DNA from: Glebionis coronaria
Lineage: Eukaryota > Streptophyta > Magnoliopsida > Asterales > Asteraceae
DNA: 64,000 nt
NCBI GenBank assembly: GCA_025667525.1
Contig: CM046876.1
Coordinates: 529,892,538 to 529,956,537 of the forward strand
Reading direction: 5' to 3'
Positions 35,191 to 48,340 of this stretch are shown one piece after another. Under the pieces are notes generated by a model that searched no databases, had not been told where the DNA came from, and worked only from the letters and a program-made list of their open reading frames with translations. Numbering within the stretch: position 1 is the first letter of the stretch; each line of letters begins with the position of its first letter. Both the position numbers and the translations under genes were made by a program.

Positions 35191-38100
35191 TCTCGTTATA
35201 GAGAACGAAAGATTTTTAAAACTAAGGTTTTGAATAAAACTTTTCAAAATCTTTTAACTATAAACATTTTCTCAAAATGTCTAAAAATCTTTTGACTATA
35301 ACGGTGCCGAAGAATTCCCGAGTTACCGACAAGGCCAAGACTGAGAAGTGTTATTTTAATATATATATATATATAACTTGGATTATATATATGATGTAAT
35401 TTTATTACATGATTGTTTGATGATTATTTTGATTTTTATACGAAGTATTTATACGACGTAGATTGTCACAAGTAACCCTAACTCCCCTAGTAAATTAATC
35501 GAAGCTATTCTCGTAGGAATTCCAAGCTATCCTAGATCTAAACCAAGTTGTGGATATTCATGATCCCAGCAAATGGTTGATATTCGTAGAAATGTAGATA
35601 TTAGTTGATTGTGATATTGAAAAAGAATTGGCGAGATTAAAACTGATATCGATGTCATGACGATCTTTCCTTATAGAGTGGAGTTTGACAAAACGTTACC
35701 ACCTAGAAAGATGTCATCTGATTCGTTGTCATCCAATTCTTAAATTTGAAATCGAAAGGGTGAATGTTGCACTTGAGGCTGTCATTGGAACCATTACCCA
35801 AAAGCCTCATGCCACTAATACCTTTCCGAGAAGTCTAGTTGAATGATCAAGTCATTTCGTACTAGTGACTCATTTGATAATTGTTGATTGTAAGAGCTAT
35901 AGGATTGGAAATTAAGTGTTGATTCATATTAAGATTGTATTGCCTTTACAAGGCCGAAGAATAAGGTTGTAAGTATTGGAGAATGAAGTAGGATATCGAC
36001 TTGAGTATAAAATTGGTTGAAACTTGGATAAAGTAAAATTTAACCCATATGGAATATAAGATTGATAAGAGGAAGTCGTTAAGTTCTGTGATTGAACTAT
36101 AAGGTTTTAATTGATTGTTGATTCGTGTTAAGGGTTGTTCCTAGGCCATTGTCCACAAATGAGGATGCCCAGTGTCCAACAAATAAATTGAAGAAATCTT
36201 CTTCTGAATTAGGACCGATGGATCTTCTGGGACATGTGGAACACCTAATGACTCTTGTAGATTAGTATTCATTGTGGTATCTTTTAAAAATAATCCCTAA
36301 CTTAACTGAGATATCAGTTGGTAGGATGAGTTCTGAGAATTGTATGACATAGTGACACGTAATGTGTTACGGTACAATTTTGAATTGTTTGTGATTAATG
36401 AAAAAGACTACCTTTGATTGCTAAATTCTACATGTATCGATGTTATCTATCTTTTATTGCTTCACCCTAATGTTCGCATTAGTGATGCAACCATTGAACA
36501 AGTACTCATCTCGATTTGAGTTACGTTGTGGATTATTCTTTTGAGTGCCATCGAGATCATGAATCTCATGATTAATTGGCTAAGCTCATTTCCTATTATA
36601 TCGTAGTTAATTCTTGGTAAACAAGCCTTCATCACTTTTCTGCAGATCACACATTGTTTTTATAAAGTTAAAACGGTATCATTTGAGGAAAACTGAATTT
36701 TCATCACTATAAGGATTATTCAAAGTGAGATTTATAAGTGATTGATATTAAAATGAAGTTGTTTATGAAACGCTTTGGAAACTTAATTAATTCCATAACA
36801 AAGAAAATCTTTGTAAATTTATTCTTGATTCTTATCTAAGAATTAATCATGAAAATGTTTTTATTATAAACATGATGATAAAATTTTGACGAACTGAGTA
36901 TTGCATCGTTAATCTTGAAATTGTACATAGTTGCGCGCCTACATACAATTTGGAATGGACCATGCAAGGCTGATTAGTAGTCACCACAAAACTTATTAAT
37001 AAACACCAAAGTTTCTTTGAAGATTGTGAAAGATTAAGAATTTATGAGATCTGCAAGAAGTGTAAAATAAGGACATAATGTTAGGGACACCTACATATGT
37101 GCCTGTAGCATCTATTCTTCTGAGTTGAATTTACTCATCTGTGGAAATTGTCTTATTTGACAATTGACAATTCATTCTTTTCCAATTCTCCCGTAGTAAG
37201 ATTCTTAGGAAAAGTATACGATTACCGAGTGTTGATACCCGACTGGACGTATCGACGTTCCTATCATTTCTTTTGATTTGATTTCATTTGAATGACCTGG
37301 GTAACGATCCGAGGAGCTTTCAAATGCGTACTCAAATTATGAAAACATGGGATATATTCATATTCGTTATGTGTTTTCGTCTGTATCTGATTTGAAATTC
37401 TCTCGCATAGATTATGCGTTGACCTTACTCTTTTAATAGTAGTTGTGTCTCCGTATTTCCGTGAATCTGTGAAGGATTATGGATTATTATTAGTCTTTTG
37501 AGAAGTTCACATCTTATCGACGGCAACAAAACTGGAAGTTGATAGTGCCAGTGGAGTGGATTGATTGATTACGACATGACGATATTGTCTTAAATGATGG
37601 GAGCTCGAGTAGAATTCCCTAAAAGATAAGATGTTGATTATCAAAAGTGATCTAAATAATTCGTGATGGATGACCATATCCTGCATTTAGACTTAAAAAT
37701 TATACCGTGAATGGTTATGAACTAGACATAAGATTTTATAATCTAGAAAGAACCTAATATGAATATACTAAAAGATGTTTATGTTATGTGAAACTTTAGT
37801 AAGTATTTGTTGATGGCGAATTACCTAGACCTTCGCCACTAAGGCAAGTTGAAATTGGTATTGATTATATTTCCGGTGTTGCACTTGTGGCTTGTACACT
37901 ATACGTCAGCACCATCTAAATTAAAGGAATTACCGTACAACTGAGAGAGTTGTCGGAGAAATATTTTATTATACCAAGCCTGTCATCCTGAAGAGCTATG
38001 GTGTTATCATTCGTTATATTTATAGATTACTGCGACTGAGTAAATTGACAATCGAAAACGATATCCATAACTCGAAATGGAAGAATTGTTCGATCATTTA

Positions 38101-40685
38101 CAAGGTTCTAGCAAATTTGATCCATAGCATGGTTATCATCAACTTCGCATCTGCGAAAGAAATTATCTATTCCAATCACTACATCCGTTACTTGTAATGA
38201 ACATTATGAGTTTCACGTGATGTCGTTTGGATTGACTAATGCACATGTAGTATTCATAAATTTGGTGAATCACGTGTGTAGGCTGTAAATTGATAAATTC
38301 ATGCTTGAGATCATTAAGGACCAATTGTTTGTATATAAGAGTAATAATGAGTTAATAATTAGTTATAGATTGCCCTGAATTGGCCGAACAATTAAAGACT
38401 TGAACCTTTACATGATTTAACCGTGTGACTAATAGATAATGAAAGCTATCTTGACTTTTCAAAGGTTAGAACCATTAACGCTTAGGGATTAAAAATTTAA
38501 TCTTTTACAAAAAAAATGACCGTTGGATTAATAATAGTAAGATGTATGCATATAGACTCTTCAAAAATTAAGAGCCCTTTTAAGACTTTGGATATTACCA
38601 AAAAGAAATGGAAATATGTTTTGACAAATGTTTTAACAAAGGATTTTAAGGGATTATTCCCTTATACACAAACCATTTAACTAAACTTCTGTTTAGGGGT
38701 AAATGTTTGTGTATACCTCCAGATAACTTAAAAAGGATTGAGGAAAACCATTTATACCATAACCTGAAAATTTGAAACGACACTTTTTACTTTTTAAACT
38801 AAGAAAACTTTGACCAAAGTATAAACAAAGGTTTTTCGAACATTTACGAATCTTTCTAAATATTTTCGATAAATCAACAAGAACCCTGTTAATTAAATTC
38901 AAATTATTTTTGAACATTTTATATAATTGGTCGAACTAAGAAATTTAAAACTTTTACGCTTCATAAAAATTAACTAATAATTATTTAATTAATTATAATA
39001 ATTATCGACGCATTAGACGCCGGATTGAGAAAAACTTATAAAAATGATAGTTGAGACGAAACTGAAACATAAAGAATATGAAGAAAGAATTTTGAATAAA
39101 TAAAGTTATGATATTTATTTCATCAGGAGAAAGTGAACGTAATTACTGACGCATAATGTAGAAAGAATATCTGAGTGAATTGTGGACATGATAATTATAT
39201 CATCATGAGAAGTGAATATAGATACCGATGCATTATGTAGAAAAGATAAAGAACCAGTTAGGACATGTTCCTTAATAATGAAGGAGCAAAATAAATTGCC
39301 GAACAATTTAAAATATGAGCGATATTTGTAAAAAGGTTAATATAGATAATAAAAGGGGTTTGCGGCTAATGCGAACCATTAAAAGTGAGAAGCCAATAGC
39401 GTTAAATGTTTTAAAGGCCACTTGTGGTTATATAAATATGGAGGATTGTGAGATATAGTTATGTTAGAATTTGTAAGTATAAGTATTCTATTTATGTCAT
39501 TTATGACTAAAAGTATCTTTGTCTGAAGAAGTTGTACTAATGGCAATTATGAAGGCAGACATCGCCTCATACATTAGTAAACGTTTAACTATTGCAAAGG
39601 TCATCATCTGAATTTGATTCGATTTGGGTCATCGTCGACAGACTAACCAAATCTGCTAATATCATTCCCGTTAATGATAAATGCAAAAGATTTATGTAAA
39701 CATAGTGTGCTTGTATCGAACATCTTTATCAAGATCCTCGCTTCGCATCGAATTTCTAGAGATTTGCTCAGAAATCATTGAGAACGAACCTTGATGAGAG
39801 TACTATATACCACCCCAAATCGAAGGGACGAGGTAAAGTAATGATACAAGGTAATATAAGTATTGTTTTATGTATGAATGAATGACCTTTGGTAATAGAC
39901 CGTATAATCGTTTTCCTTTGGAGAGATTATCATTGATAATCATCGTATTAGGATTGAGATCGAATCTTGTTAGAATCTAAATATTAGAGCATCTATAAGC
40001 AGGAGTTGAGATAAAGACATCCGACATACACCCATTTTGAGTTGGACATGTCTCTTAGGTTTAAGGTTTCCTATGATGGCGAACCTATCCTTGCAAAATA
40101 CCCGACCCGCGAGATCTGAAATGATTGTTGAAATTAGGATCTGATTATTAACTGTCGATAGTGGGCAAAAGGTTATGTGAATGGGAAATATAGATCTTGA
40201 AGTGCTAAATGGGTAGCGAAGTTATGCCACAATTTTTAACCTTGGAAAAATGAATTCATGATCTGACAAATCATGGGATATAAGTCCCCGTTGTATGGGA
40301 CCATTGAAATGATGAAAAAGTTGGGATTGAAAGGCATATGAGCTGGATCTACCCTAGGACTTCAAGAACTGCGTGAATTCTGTTTCGTAAATCGAACTTG
40401 ATAAAATATCTATCAAGTGAAAATCTTATTGTTCCTTAGTAAAGCTTAGATCGGCGAAAAGTTGCATTCATCAAAAACCCATGAACATCATGGATAGAGA
40501 AAGTAAGTCAACATTAAGCCTGATCTTATTCCCGTAGTTATGTATGATGAAACTCACGTATTATAATGAATTACACTTGTGAGAAAAGACCGAATGTGGA
40601 GGAAATACCCACATGGCTTTAACTCTATAGGAAGCGAGTAGTAAGATGATCTTTGAGGACAAAGATCCTGTTTAGGGGTAAATGC
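35191..40685 (+). pseudogene. G1-inner internal region: decayed gag, pol and chromodomain
   Basis: It follows the G1-outer internal region along its length. Seen in order: gag-like start at 35278 (MSKNLLTITV), RT remnants at about 37800-38360 (VIIKDH-type active site lost; about 38307-38330 carries ATTAAGGACCA as in the outer copy), integrase remnant at about 39612-39670 (FDSIWVIVDRLTKSANI), and a chromodomain remnant at about 40450-40620 (WIEK, KRPNVEEIPTW). The PPT region AAGATCCTGTTTAGGGGTAA ends just before the LTR at 40686. Stops and frameshifts occur everywhere, many shared with the outer copy. Confidence 0.8.
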
Positions 40686-43600
40686 TGTGACAATCCGTCA
40701 ATTTACGATTGATATTTTATTCTCAATATTTATTTGAAAACATTATTTTAATGTTACAATATGAACTCACATATTTTTGGGAAGAAATTTGGATTTACGT
40801 CTTGAAGTAGCGTCGACTACGTCTAAACCGGAGGATTCAACGTTACGTGCTTACGTTTACATACACCGTCCTTGGTGACAGTCCGACATTTCAGAAAATA
40901 AATTTATCCGTGAATATTATTTTGGAGTTTTAAATTTGTGTTGGTTCATAAACTCACAAATTTACGAGAAGAGATTAGGACTTACGATTTTATTTTAACG
41001 TCCTTTACGACTAAACCGGAAACCTTAGGATTACGTATTTACGTTTTCGAACTCCGTTTTTGACGAAACAATTTTTATTGGATTCATTTTGTGACGTTGA
41101 TTCATAATTTATAAAAACGTTTTTCGTAAAACGACCCGAGGGCACGCAAATCGAGGAAACTAGAATCGAGGAGTACCCGTAAATAAATGGGGATGAGACA
41201 AGTGGGACACTTGCCCCACTCCCACTCAAAACCAGCCCTAACTAGCCACACAACACCACCAAACCATATTTTGTGTCAAGTTGTAAGCTAAGTTAACACT
41301 TGTCACTTAGGCTTACAACTTAAGCTACCAAATGAACTAAAATTACTAGCCATTACCACTTATTCATTTACCACTCATGCAAACAACTAAATCCTCTGTT
41401 CCTCTCTCTAGGATTTCGTCCCAAACTCATCCAAAACAACCTCCATTTGATCTTGATTCAACCATAAATCATATGTATAATTTACATATGATGAAAACAC
41501 ATTGAAGTTATGAAGATTGGAGGTGATTTTAACATGTAAAAAGGAGTTTTCAAGGGAGTTTGGGGGCTGATTTCTCAAGGAGTTTTCATGAAGAACAAGG
41601 GCTGATTTTTGGAGGAATCTACAAATACTTGGTGATCCTAGAAGTGGTGTTGATATCTCATAAGATTGGTTACCCAAAACCATGTCTTGTTCATCCAAAA
41701 GCTCATCAATTCATCACTTTGGTGGTATAAAGATTGTCCTCCTCATCTTCTTGTTATTTTGATTATGTAAACATGTATTTTATTTCCTATTGTATATGTA
41801 TATGATGATTATATGATGATAAAAATGTTATGTGGGGATTTGGTGTTGATAAACATGATTAAAAAGGTGAAAAACCATAAGAAACAAGGTTAAAATCTTG
41901 GTTAAATTTGTTGGCTGTATAAAACAGTAAAGAAACAGGTCATGGACTGATAAAATGATGAAGTAGAATGGATTTACAGTAAGCTATGGGTCTTGTACAC
42001 ATGTGAGAGTTGGCCATGCAATGGAATCAAAATAATGAGTGAGATATGATCAAAACAAGTTTAGGGTATAAATCTGAGGTTACTGTTTTGGACGATTTTT
42101 AGAAAATATTTAGAAGATGATTCAACAGTAGCTAAAGAAGAGTTAAATGTAGCACATATCATGTAGTTTATGTGATAAAAATTTGAGCTTCTATCTCCAT
42201 ATAGAACTCAATATATGGCAGTTTTGGTAAAAGTAAAGATAAAAATCAGATTTTGGAAATTAAAAGTATAATAATATTATATAAGCACTCAAAACTTTAA
42301 TGTATAAAATATAAATTAAAACCCACTAACTCATGGATTCTATTTATATAAATATATAAAAGGTGGAATAAGTGTATAAATATTAAAAATGGAAACTTGT
42401 TAAATTTTATAAGTTATAAAACTATAAACATGATTTTTACGACTTTTTCGGCTATTGCCGTAAAATTAACGTTTTTGTTAAACAAAACTTAGATGGTTGG
42501 ACCCGTCTAATGAAAACTTTATAAAACTTATATACTGATATATAGACATGTATAACAAGTAAAAACCGATAAAACCCGAACTATAGGGCATACGGACATT
42601 AACAAGTTAAATAAACATATTTGACTAATAAATGGACTAAATAGGATAAAAACTTGTAAAAAGAATCTATTGGGCTTAACCCATTTAGGCCCAACTTGGA
42701 AAGTATACATACTGATAATATAGGTACAAAATGGATTAAAATAAGTTAAATAACTTATAATAAGCTTATTGGACTTAAGACACGTAAACGGGTAAAACTA
42801 GTAAACTAATATAAAAGTTATCGACATATAACACTAAAATGAGTAAACGAGAATATGTAAACCCACTTGATCATCATATATATATAATCATCATATGTAT
42901 ACATAATTGTTATTTTTATAAAGTCATTGGACATGAGTCTAAGAAAAGTATTATTTGTCTAGGTTTCCGTGATTGAAGCGCGTACCGTACGTCCGAATTG
43001 CCGATAACCCGCCTTCCCACATCAACGTGAGTTCATAGTCTCGCACTCTTTTAAATGTTTTTATAAATGTTTTATAAACCCGCGAGGGAGATAACATGTT
43101 AGTTTTTATAAAATAGGACACCATTTGTCCCGATTGTTTGTTTATTGATTTTGGACCCGAATGATTGAATGACCCGATTGTATGACCCGATAAAGGATTA
43201 ATAGACCCGATAGATGAAATAAATGGATTATTAAAGTTAGGTTATGTCACTAAAAGTCCCATTAGCATGAATTGTGAACTACCGGGATTTGGTAGACGCT
43301 TATGCATTTAATAGTACTATTTGGGGACGATCACCCCAGTTCGCGCCTTGACGGTTGATCCCCGTCGTGCCACATTGATTGGTAAGCGAATTTATGTATG
43401 AGAAGATTTCCATAGCGTGACCTTTGTGACGACACGCTACTTTAGATGGGCAAAATTGGTATCGGGTTAGCTACCCCTTGTTGGTTTAGTAAGGTAACAA
43501 TGTCATGCGGCTTATAATAATCCAAAAATTTACAAAATACTAATAGACGCCCCGAATTACGAAGTATTGCCTGACTAGCAATACAGGGTCATACTATTGA

Positions 43601-44181
43601 TATTATGTTTGTGTTTTGGTTTTCATAACCATATTCATATAACGGTTTTTATTTGATTTTATACAACGTCATAAGACGTATTGTATGATGTTTTTACGAC
43701 ATTGGCTCGTATAATGATTTTTACGGCAAATGCCTATATTATGATTTTCGATAAGGATTTGTATAAAATGACTTTGGCTATTTTATGGCCTATTAAAATG
43801 ATTTGTACAAAATGATTTTCAGTAAAAATTTTATACTGATATTATATTGATGGAATTTATTAAACTCTATGAATTCACTCGGCGTTATCGCTGACCTTTT
43901 CTTTTAACATGTTTATCTCAGGTACTTGAAGGTAATTCTCGGGAAGACAACAAGAATTCATGGCCCGCACTTAAACAATATTTTCCATTCAAATACTTTG
44001 TAAAACTTTGTATGAAATATAATGACTTGGGACCTATGTAACTTTGATATTTATGAATGGAAATGATTTATTATTAAACGACGCGATTTTTATGCGTTGT
44101 CTATGATGTGAGTAATGTGCTATCCCGTAACACCAACTAGTCTTCCGCTGTACTGAGTTGTATAAATTTGGGGGTGTTACA
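40686..44181 (+). mobile_element. 3' LTR of G1-inner (LTR C)
   Basis: It starts TGTGACAATCCG, ends GGGGGTGTTACA, and has the same length as LTR B. ATTGA follows at 44182-44186. Confidence 0.9.
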
Positions 44182-44568
44182 ATTGAGATGATGTAAAAGA
44201 TTGATTTGAAAGGCATATAAGCTGGATCTACCCTAGGACTTCAAGAGCTGCGTGAATTATGTTTCGTATATCGAACTTGATAAAATGTCTATCAAGTGAG
44301 AATCTGATCACTTCTTGATGAAGTTTAGATTGGTAGAAGTTTCATTCATCAAAAACCCAAGAACATCATGGATAGAGAAAGTAAGTCAACATTAAGCCTG
44401 ATCTTATTCCCGTAGTTATGTTTGATGAAACTCGCGTATTGTAATGAATTACACTTGTGAGAAAAGACCGAATGTGGAGGAAATACCCACATGGATTTAA
44501 CTCTATAAGAAGCGAGTAGTAAGATAATATGATCTTTGAGGACAAATATCCTGTTTAGGAGTAAATGC
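44182..44568 (+). pseudogene. tail of the G1-outer internal region (chromodomain remnant and PPT)
   Basis: It resumes the outer element right after the ATTGA duplication and parallels 40304-40685 of the inner copy: KGI-SWIYPRTSRAA-like, then the remains of the chromodomain. It ends in GATCTTTGAGGACAAATATC and GTTTAGGAGTAAATGC before the LTR. Confidence 0.75.
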
Positions 44569-47472
44569 TGTTACAATCCGTCAATTTATGGTCGATATTT
44601 TATTCTCAATATTTATTTGAAAACATTATTTTAATGTTATAATATGAACTCACTTATTTTTGGGAAGAAATTTGGATTTACGTCTTGAAGTAGCATCGAC
44701 TACGTCTAAACCGGAGGATTCTACGTTGCGTGCTTACGTTTACATACACCGATTTTGGTGGCAGTCCGACATTTCAGAAAATAAATTTATCCGAGAATAT
44801 TATTTTGGGATTTTAAATTTGAGTTAGTTCATAAACTCACGAATTTACGAGAAGAGATTAGGACTTACGTGAATAATTTAACGTCCTTTACGACTAAACC
44901 GGAAACCTTAGGATTACGTATTTACATTTTCGAACTCCGTTTTTGATGAGACAATTTTTATTAGATTCGTTTTGTGTTGTTGATTCATAATTTATAAAAA
45001 CATTTTTCGTAAAACGACCCGGGGCACGCAAATCGAGGAAACTAGAATCGAGGAGTACCCGTAATCAAATGGGGATGAGACAAGATAAATCTTGCCCCAC
45101 CCCCACTCATAACCGGCCAAACAATGACTCAACACCATGAGGTGTCAAGTTTGTAGCTTACAAGCTACACTTGTCTTACCAAGCTTAACATGTAAGCTAA
45201 CCAACACAAAACCACTTCAACCTAAACCATTTCTCACATTCCACTTCATGCAAACCACTCTCAAATCCTCTCTTCCTCCTCCTTTGGTCGTCCCTTATTA
45301 CCACCACAAAACACCATCTTTGATCAAGTTTATACCATAAATCTTGTGTTTAAACTTGATCAAGATGAAGACCCTTTGAAGATATGAAGATTGGATGTGA
45401 TCCTAACATCCAAGGAGGTGATTTGGTGATGTCCAAGGGCTGATTTCTACATGAAGTTTACAAGTATTGGTGGCCATGAATATTGGTGTTGATCTATCAC
45501 AAATTCTTCCATCAAAATCCAAGCCTTGATCATAAACTACCCAACCTTGGTGGTATAAAGATTGTTCTTTCCATCCTATTGTTATTTTGATTATGTAATC
45601 ATGTATTTTCTTTCTTATTGTATATGTATATGATGAATATATGATGATAAAAATATTGTGTGGAGATCAAGTGTTGATAAATATGATTAAAAAGATGAAT
45701 AACCATAAGAAACAAGGCTAAAATCTTGCTTAAATTGTTGGCTGATTAAAAACAGTAAGTAACCAAGTCTTAAACTGATAAAATTGCATGGTGGAATCAA
45801 TTTACAGTAAGTGTTAGATGTTATACACATGTAAGAGTTGGCCATGCAATGGAATCATCAAAATGAGTGAGATATGATCAAAACAAGATGAGTGTACCAA
45901 TCTGAATAGTCTGTTTTGTAGGGACCGTTAAGGATAGTTAGACATAGAATGAGCAGTAGCTATAACTAACTTATTTGTTGCACATAATTTGAAGTTTATG
46001 CCATCCAAAAATGAGCTTCTATCTCCTTATAGAACTCAAGATATGATAAACATTGTGAAGATGAAACTAAAAATCAGATTTTGAAGAATTAATATTTAAT
46101 AGTATTATATAAGCACTCAAAACAATATAGTATAAAATGTGAATTAAAACCCACTAACTTATAAATTTCATTTATATAAATATGTATAAGGTTAAATAAA
46201 TGGACACTTTATAAAAATGGTAGTTGAATAAGATTTATAAGTTATAAAAACTATAAACATGATTTTTACGACTTTTTCGGCTATTACCGTAAAATTAACG
46301 TTTTTCGCCAATTAAAACTTAGACGATCAAACCCGTCTAATGTAAAGTTTTTAAAAGTCATATACTGATATATAAGTACCTAATACAAGTAAAAACCGAT
46401 AAAACCCAAACTATATGACATACGGACATTAACGAGCTAAGTTAGCATATTGGACTAATAATTTAACTAAATAAGTTAAACACTTATAAAAATTACTTAT
46501 TGGGCTTAACCTATTTGGGCCCCAACATGTAAAGTATAAATACGGATAATACAAGTATAAAATGGATTAATACAAGTTAAAGAACTTATAATAAGCTTAT
46601 TGGACTTAAAATATGCAAATAGGTAAAACTAGTAAACTAGTAAAAAGTTACCAATACATAAACACTAAAACGAGTAAACAAGAATATATAAACCCACTTG
46701 ATCATCATCATATGTACAAAATCATCATATGTATATGTATATTCGTTATTTTGATAAAGTCATTCGGGCTAGCTACCCGTTGTTTGTTGTAGTAAGTTAA
46801 CAATGTCATGCGGCTTATAATAATCCAATTAACGAAATACTGCTTTATGCATTGAATTACGATACATTGCCTGACTAGCAATACAGGGTCTTATTATTGA
46901 TATTATGTTCGTGTTTTGGTTTTATATAACCATATCCATATAACGGTTTTTATTTAACTTTATACAACGTTATAAAACGTATTGTATGATGTTTTTACGA
47001 CATTGGTTAGTATAATGGTTTTGAAGGCAACAGCCTATATTATGATTTTGATAAGGATTTGAATAAAATGACTTGGCTATTTTATGGCCTATTACAAAGG
47101 TTTGTACAAAATGATTTTCGGTAATAATTATATACCGATGATATATTGATGGTTTTATTAAACTCTATAAATTCACTCGGCGTTATCGCTGACCTTTTCT
47201 TTTAACATGTTTTATCTCAGGTACTTGAAGGTAATTCTCGGGGACACAACATGAATTCATGGCCCGCACTTAAATAATAATTTCCATTCAAATGTTTTGT
47301 AAAATTTTATGAAATGACTATGACTTGGGACCATTTGATATTTATGAATGGAAATGCTTTATTATTAAACGACGCGATTTTTAAGCGTTGTCTATGATGT
47401 GAGTAATGTGCTATCCCGTAACACCAATGAGTCTTCCGCTGTATTGAATTGTATAAATTTGGGGGTGTTACA
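44569..47472 (+). mobile_element. 3' LTR of G1-outer (LTR D, 2,904 bp, internal deletion)
   Basis: It starts TGTTACAATCCG and pairs with LTR A. It lacks about 525 bp: after TAAAGTCATT (about 46764) it jumps to CGGGCTAGCTACCCG, which in LTR A lies at about 25886. It ends GGGGGTGTTACA followed by GTGTC. Confidence 0.85.
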
Positions 47473-47477
47473 GTGTC

Positions 47478-48340
47478 ATCGTTGAAGGAATCTTGGTTAA
47501 GTTCTATGTGTTGAGGAGAAGGTGATGGTTCAGGCAATGGTTGTGGGTCAGGTTAAGGTTGTGCTGCTGCAATAACAACAAGCATGGCTTGGGTAAGGGG
47601 TAAGTATCTGTGAGGGGTGAGTTCATCTTACTAAAAATAGCTTTCTTTTGCACAGGGATCGCATAAAAATCATCATGATCCCTGGTGCAATACCTTTGCT
47701 CATCAAAAATCATTTGTAAAAATCTTGGGTAAGCCAAAGTCATCTTATTACCCTTGTTTTTACACATGCCATCAAAAATCAATTTAGAAAAATTATACTT
47801 TTGCCCATTTGTAATACACACAATTGCACTAGCAATGGATCTGTTAATTTCATTAGGTGCAATACATTTGGGACTCAAACATTGAAGGATGACATGTATT
47901 AAGTACTTCCAAGCTAGGGGGAATTCTTGTTTATTATATTTATTTAAAGTACCCTCTTCAGGGAAAGGATACCCCAAAGCTTGAAGTCCTTGTTCTATCT
48001 CATTAATGGGTAGAGTGGTTATACCATCTGCATCATTAAGATGCAAAGCCTGGCGAACCAAGGCTTCAGTAACCACCCAAGAACGCCCATGAATAATAGC
48101 TGTTAATGTAGTCACATTATTAAGTGTTCAGGAACTAACAGTGTTCCAAAACTGTTTAATATGAGTGACAGGGATGAGAGGAGCATGAGAAAGAGCATAC
48201 CGTAATGGAGATGCATTCAAATACGCCACCATCTGGGTGTATTGAGGAAACAGAGCATCATCAGCCTCCAAATAAGCAATCATATTATGCTGACTTCTGA
48301 ATCCCAATACCAAGTCACTTGGTTTAAATTTAGGCGCCAT
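47478..48340 (-). pseudogene. N-terminal part of the M post-pol ORF
   Basis: On the minus strand it starts MAPKFKPSDLVLGFRSQHNM (48340). An in-frame TGA lies near 48128-48130, after FWNTVSS. It continues VTTLTAIIHGRSWVVTEALV, LHLNDADGI, LGYPFPEEGTL, WKYLIHVILQCLSPKC, YNFSKLIFDGM and LAYPRFLQMI. The same series of blocks occurs in C1 (57387-58148), so the two are homologous although the elements differ. The reading continues to 47478, where G1-outer interrupts, and resumes at 23167. In Asteraceae such proteins are annotated only as uncharacterised parts of copia elements. Function unknown. Confidence 0.8.

Larger units (their letters stand above)
31680..44181 (+). mobile_element. G1-inner: young, protein-less Tekay-type element nested in G1-outer
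   Basis: TSD ATTGA at 31675-31679 and 44182-44186. Two LTRs of exactly 3,496 bp (31680-35175 and 40686-44181) differ, by my reading, at 16 positions with no net indel. The orientation is that of its host, and the host is a member of the same family. The internal region has no ORF above about 75 codons, so it must have been mobilised by proteins supplied elsewhere. Confidence 0.9.
23173..47472 (+). mobile_element. G1-outer: Tekay-type gypsy element with very long LTRs (nested host)
   Basis: It is bounded by 5-bp direct repeats GTGTC (23168-23172 and 47473-47477) and by LTRs beginning TGTGACAATCCG or TGTTACAATCCG and ending GGGGGTGTTACA. The target is M's post-pol ORF, whose frame resumes after it. 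The internal part is 26602-31679 plus 44182-44568; between them sits G1-inner. All pol sequence is decayed. Confidence 0.9.
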
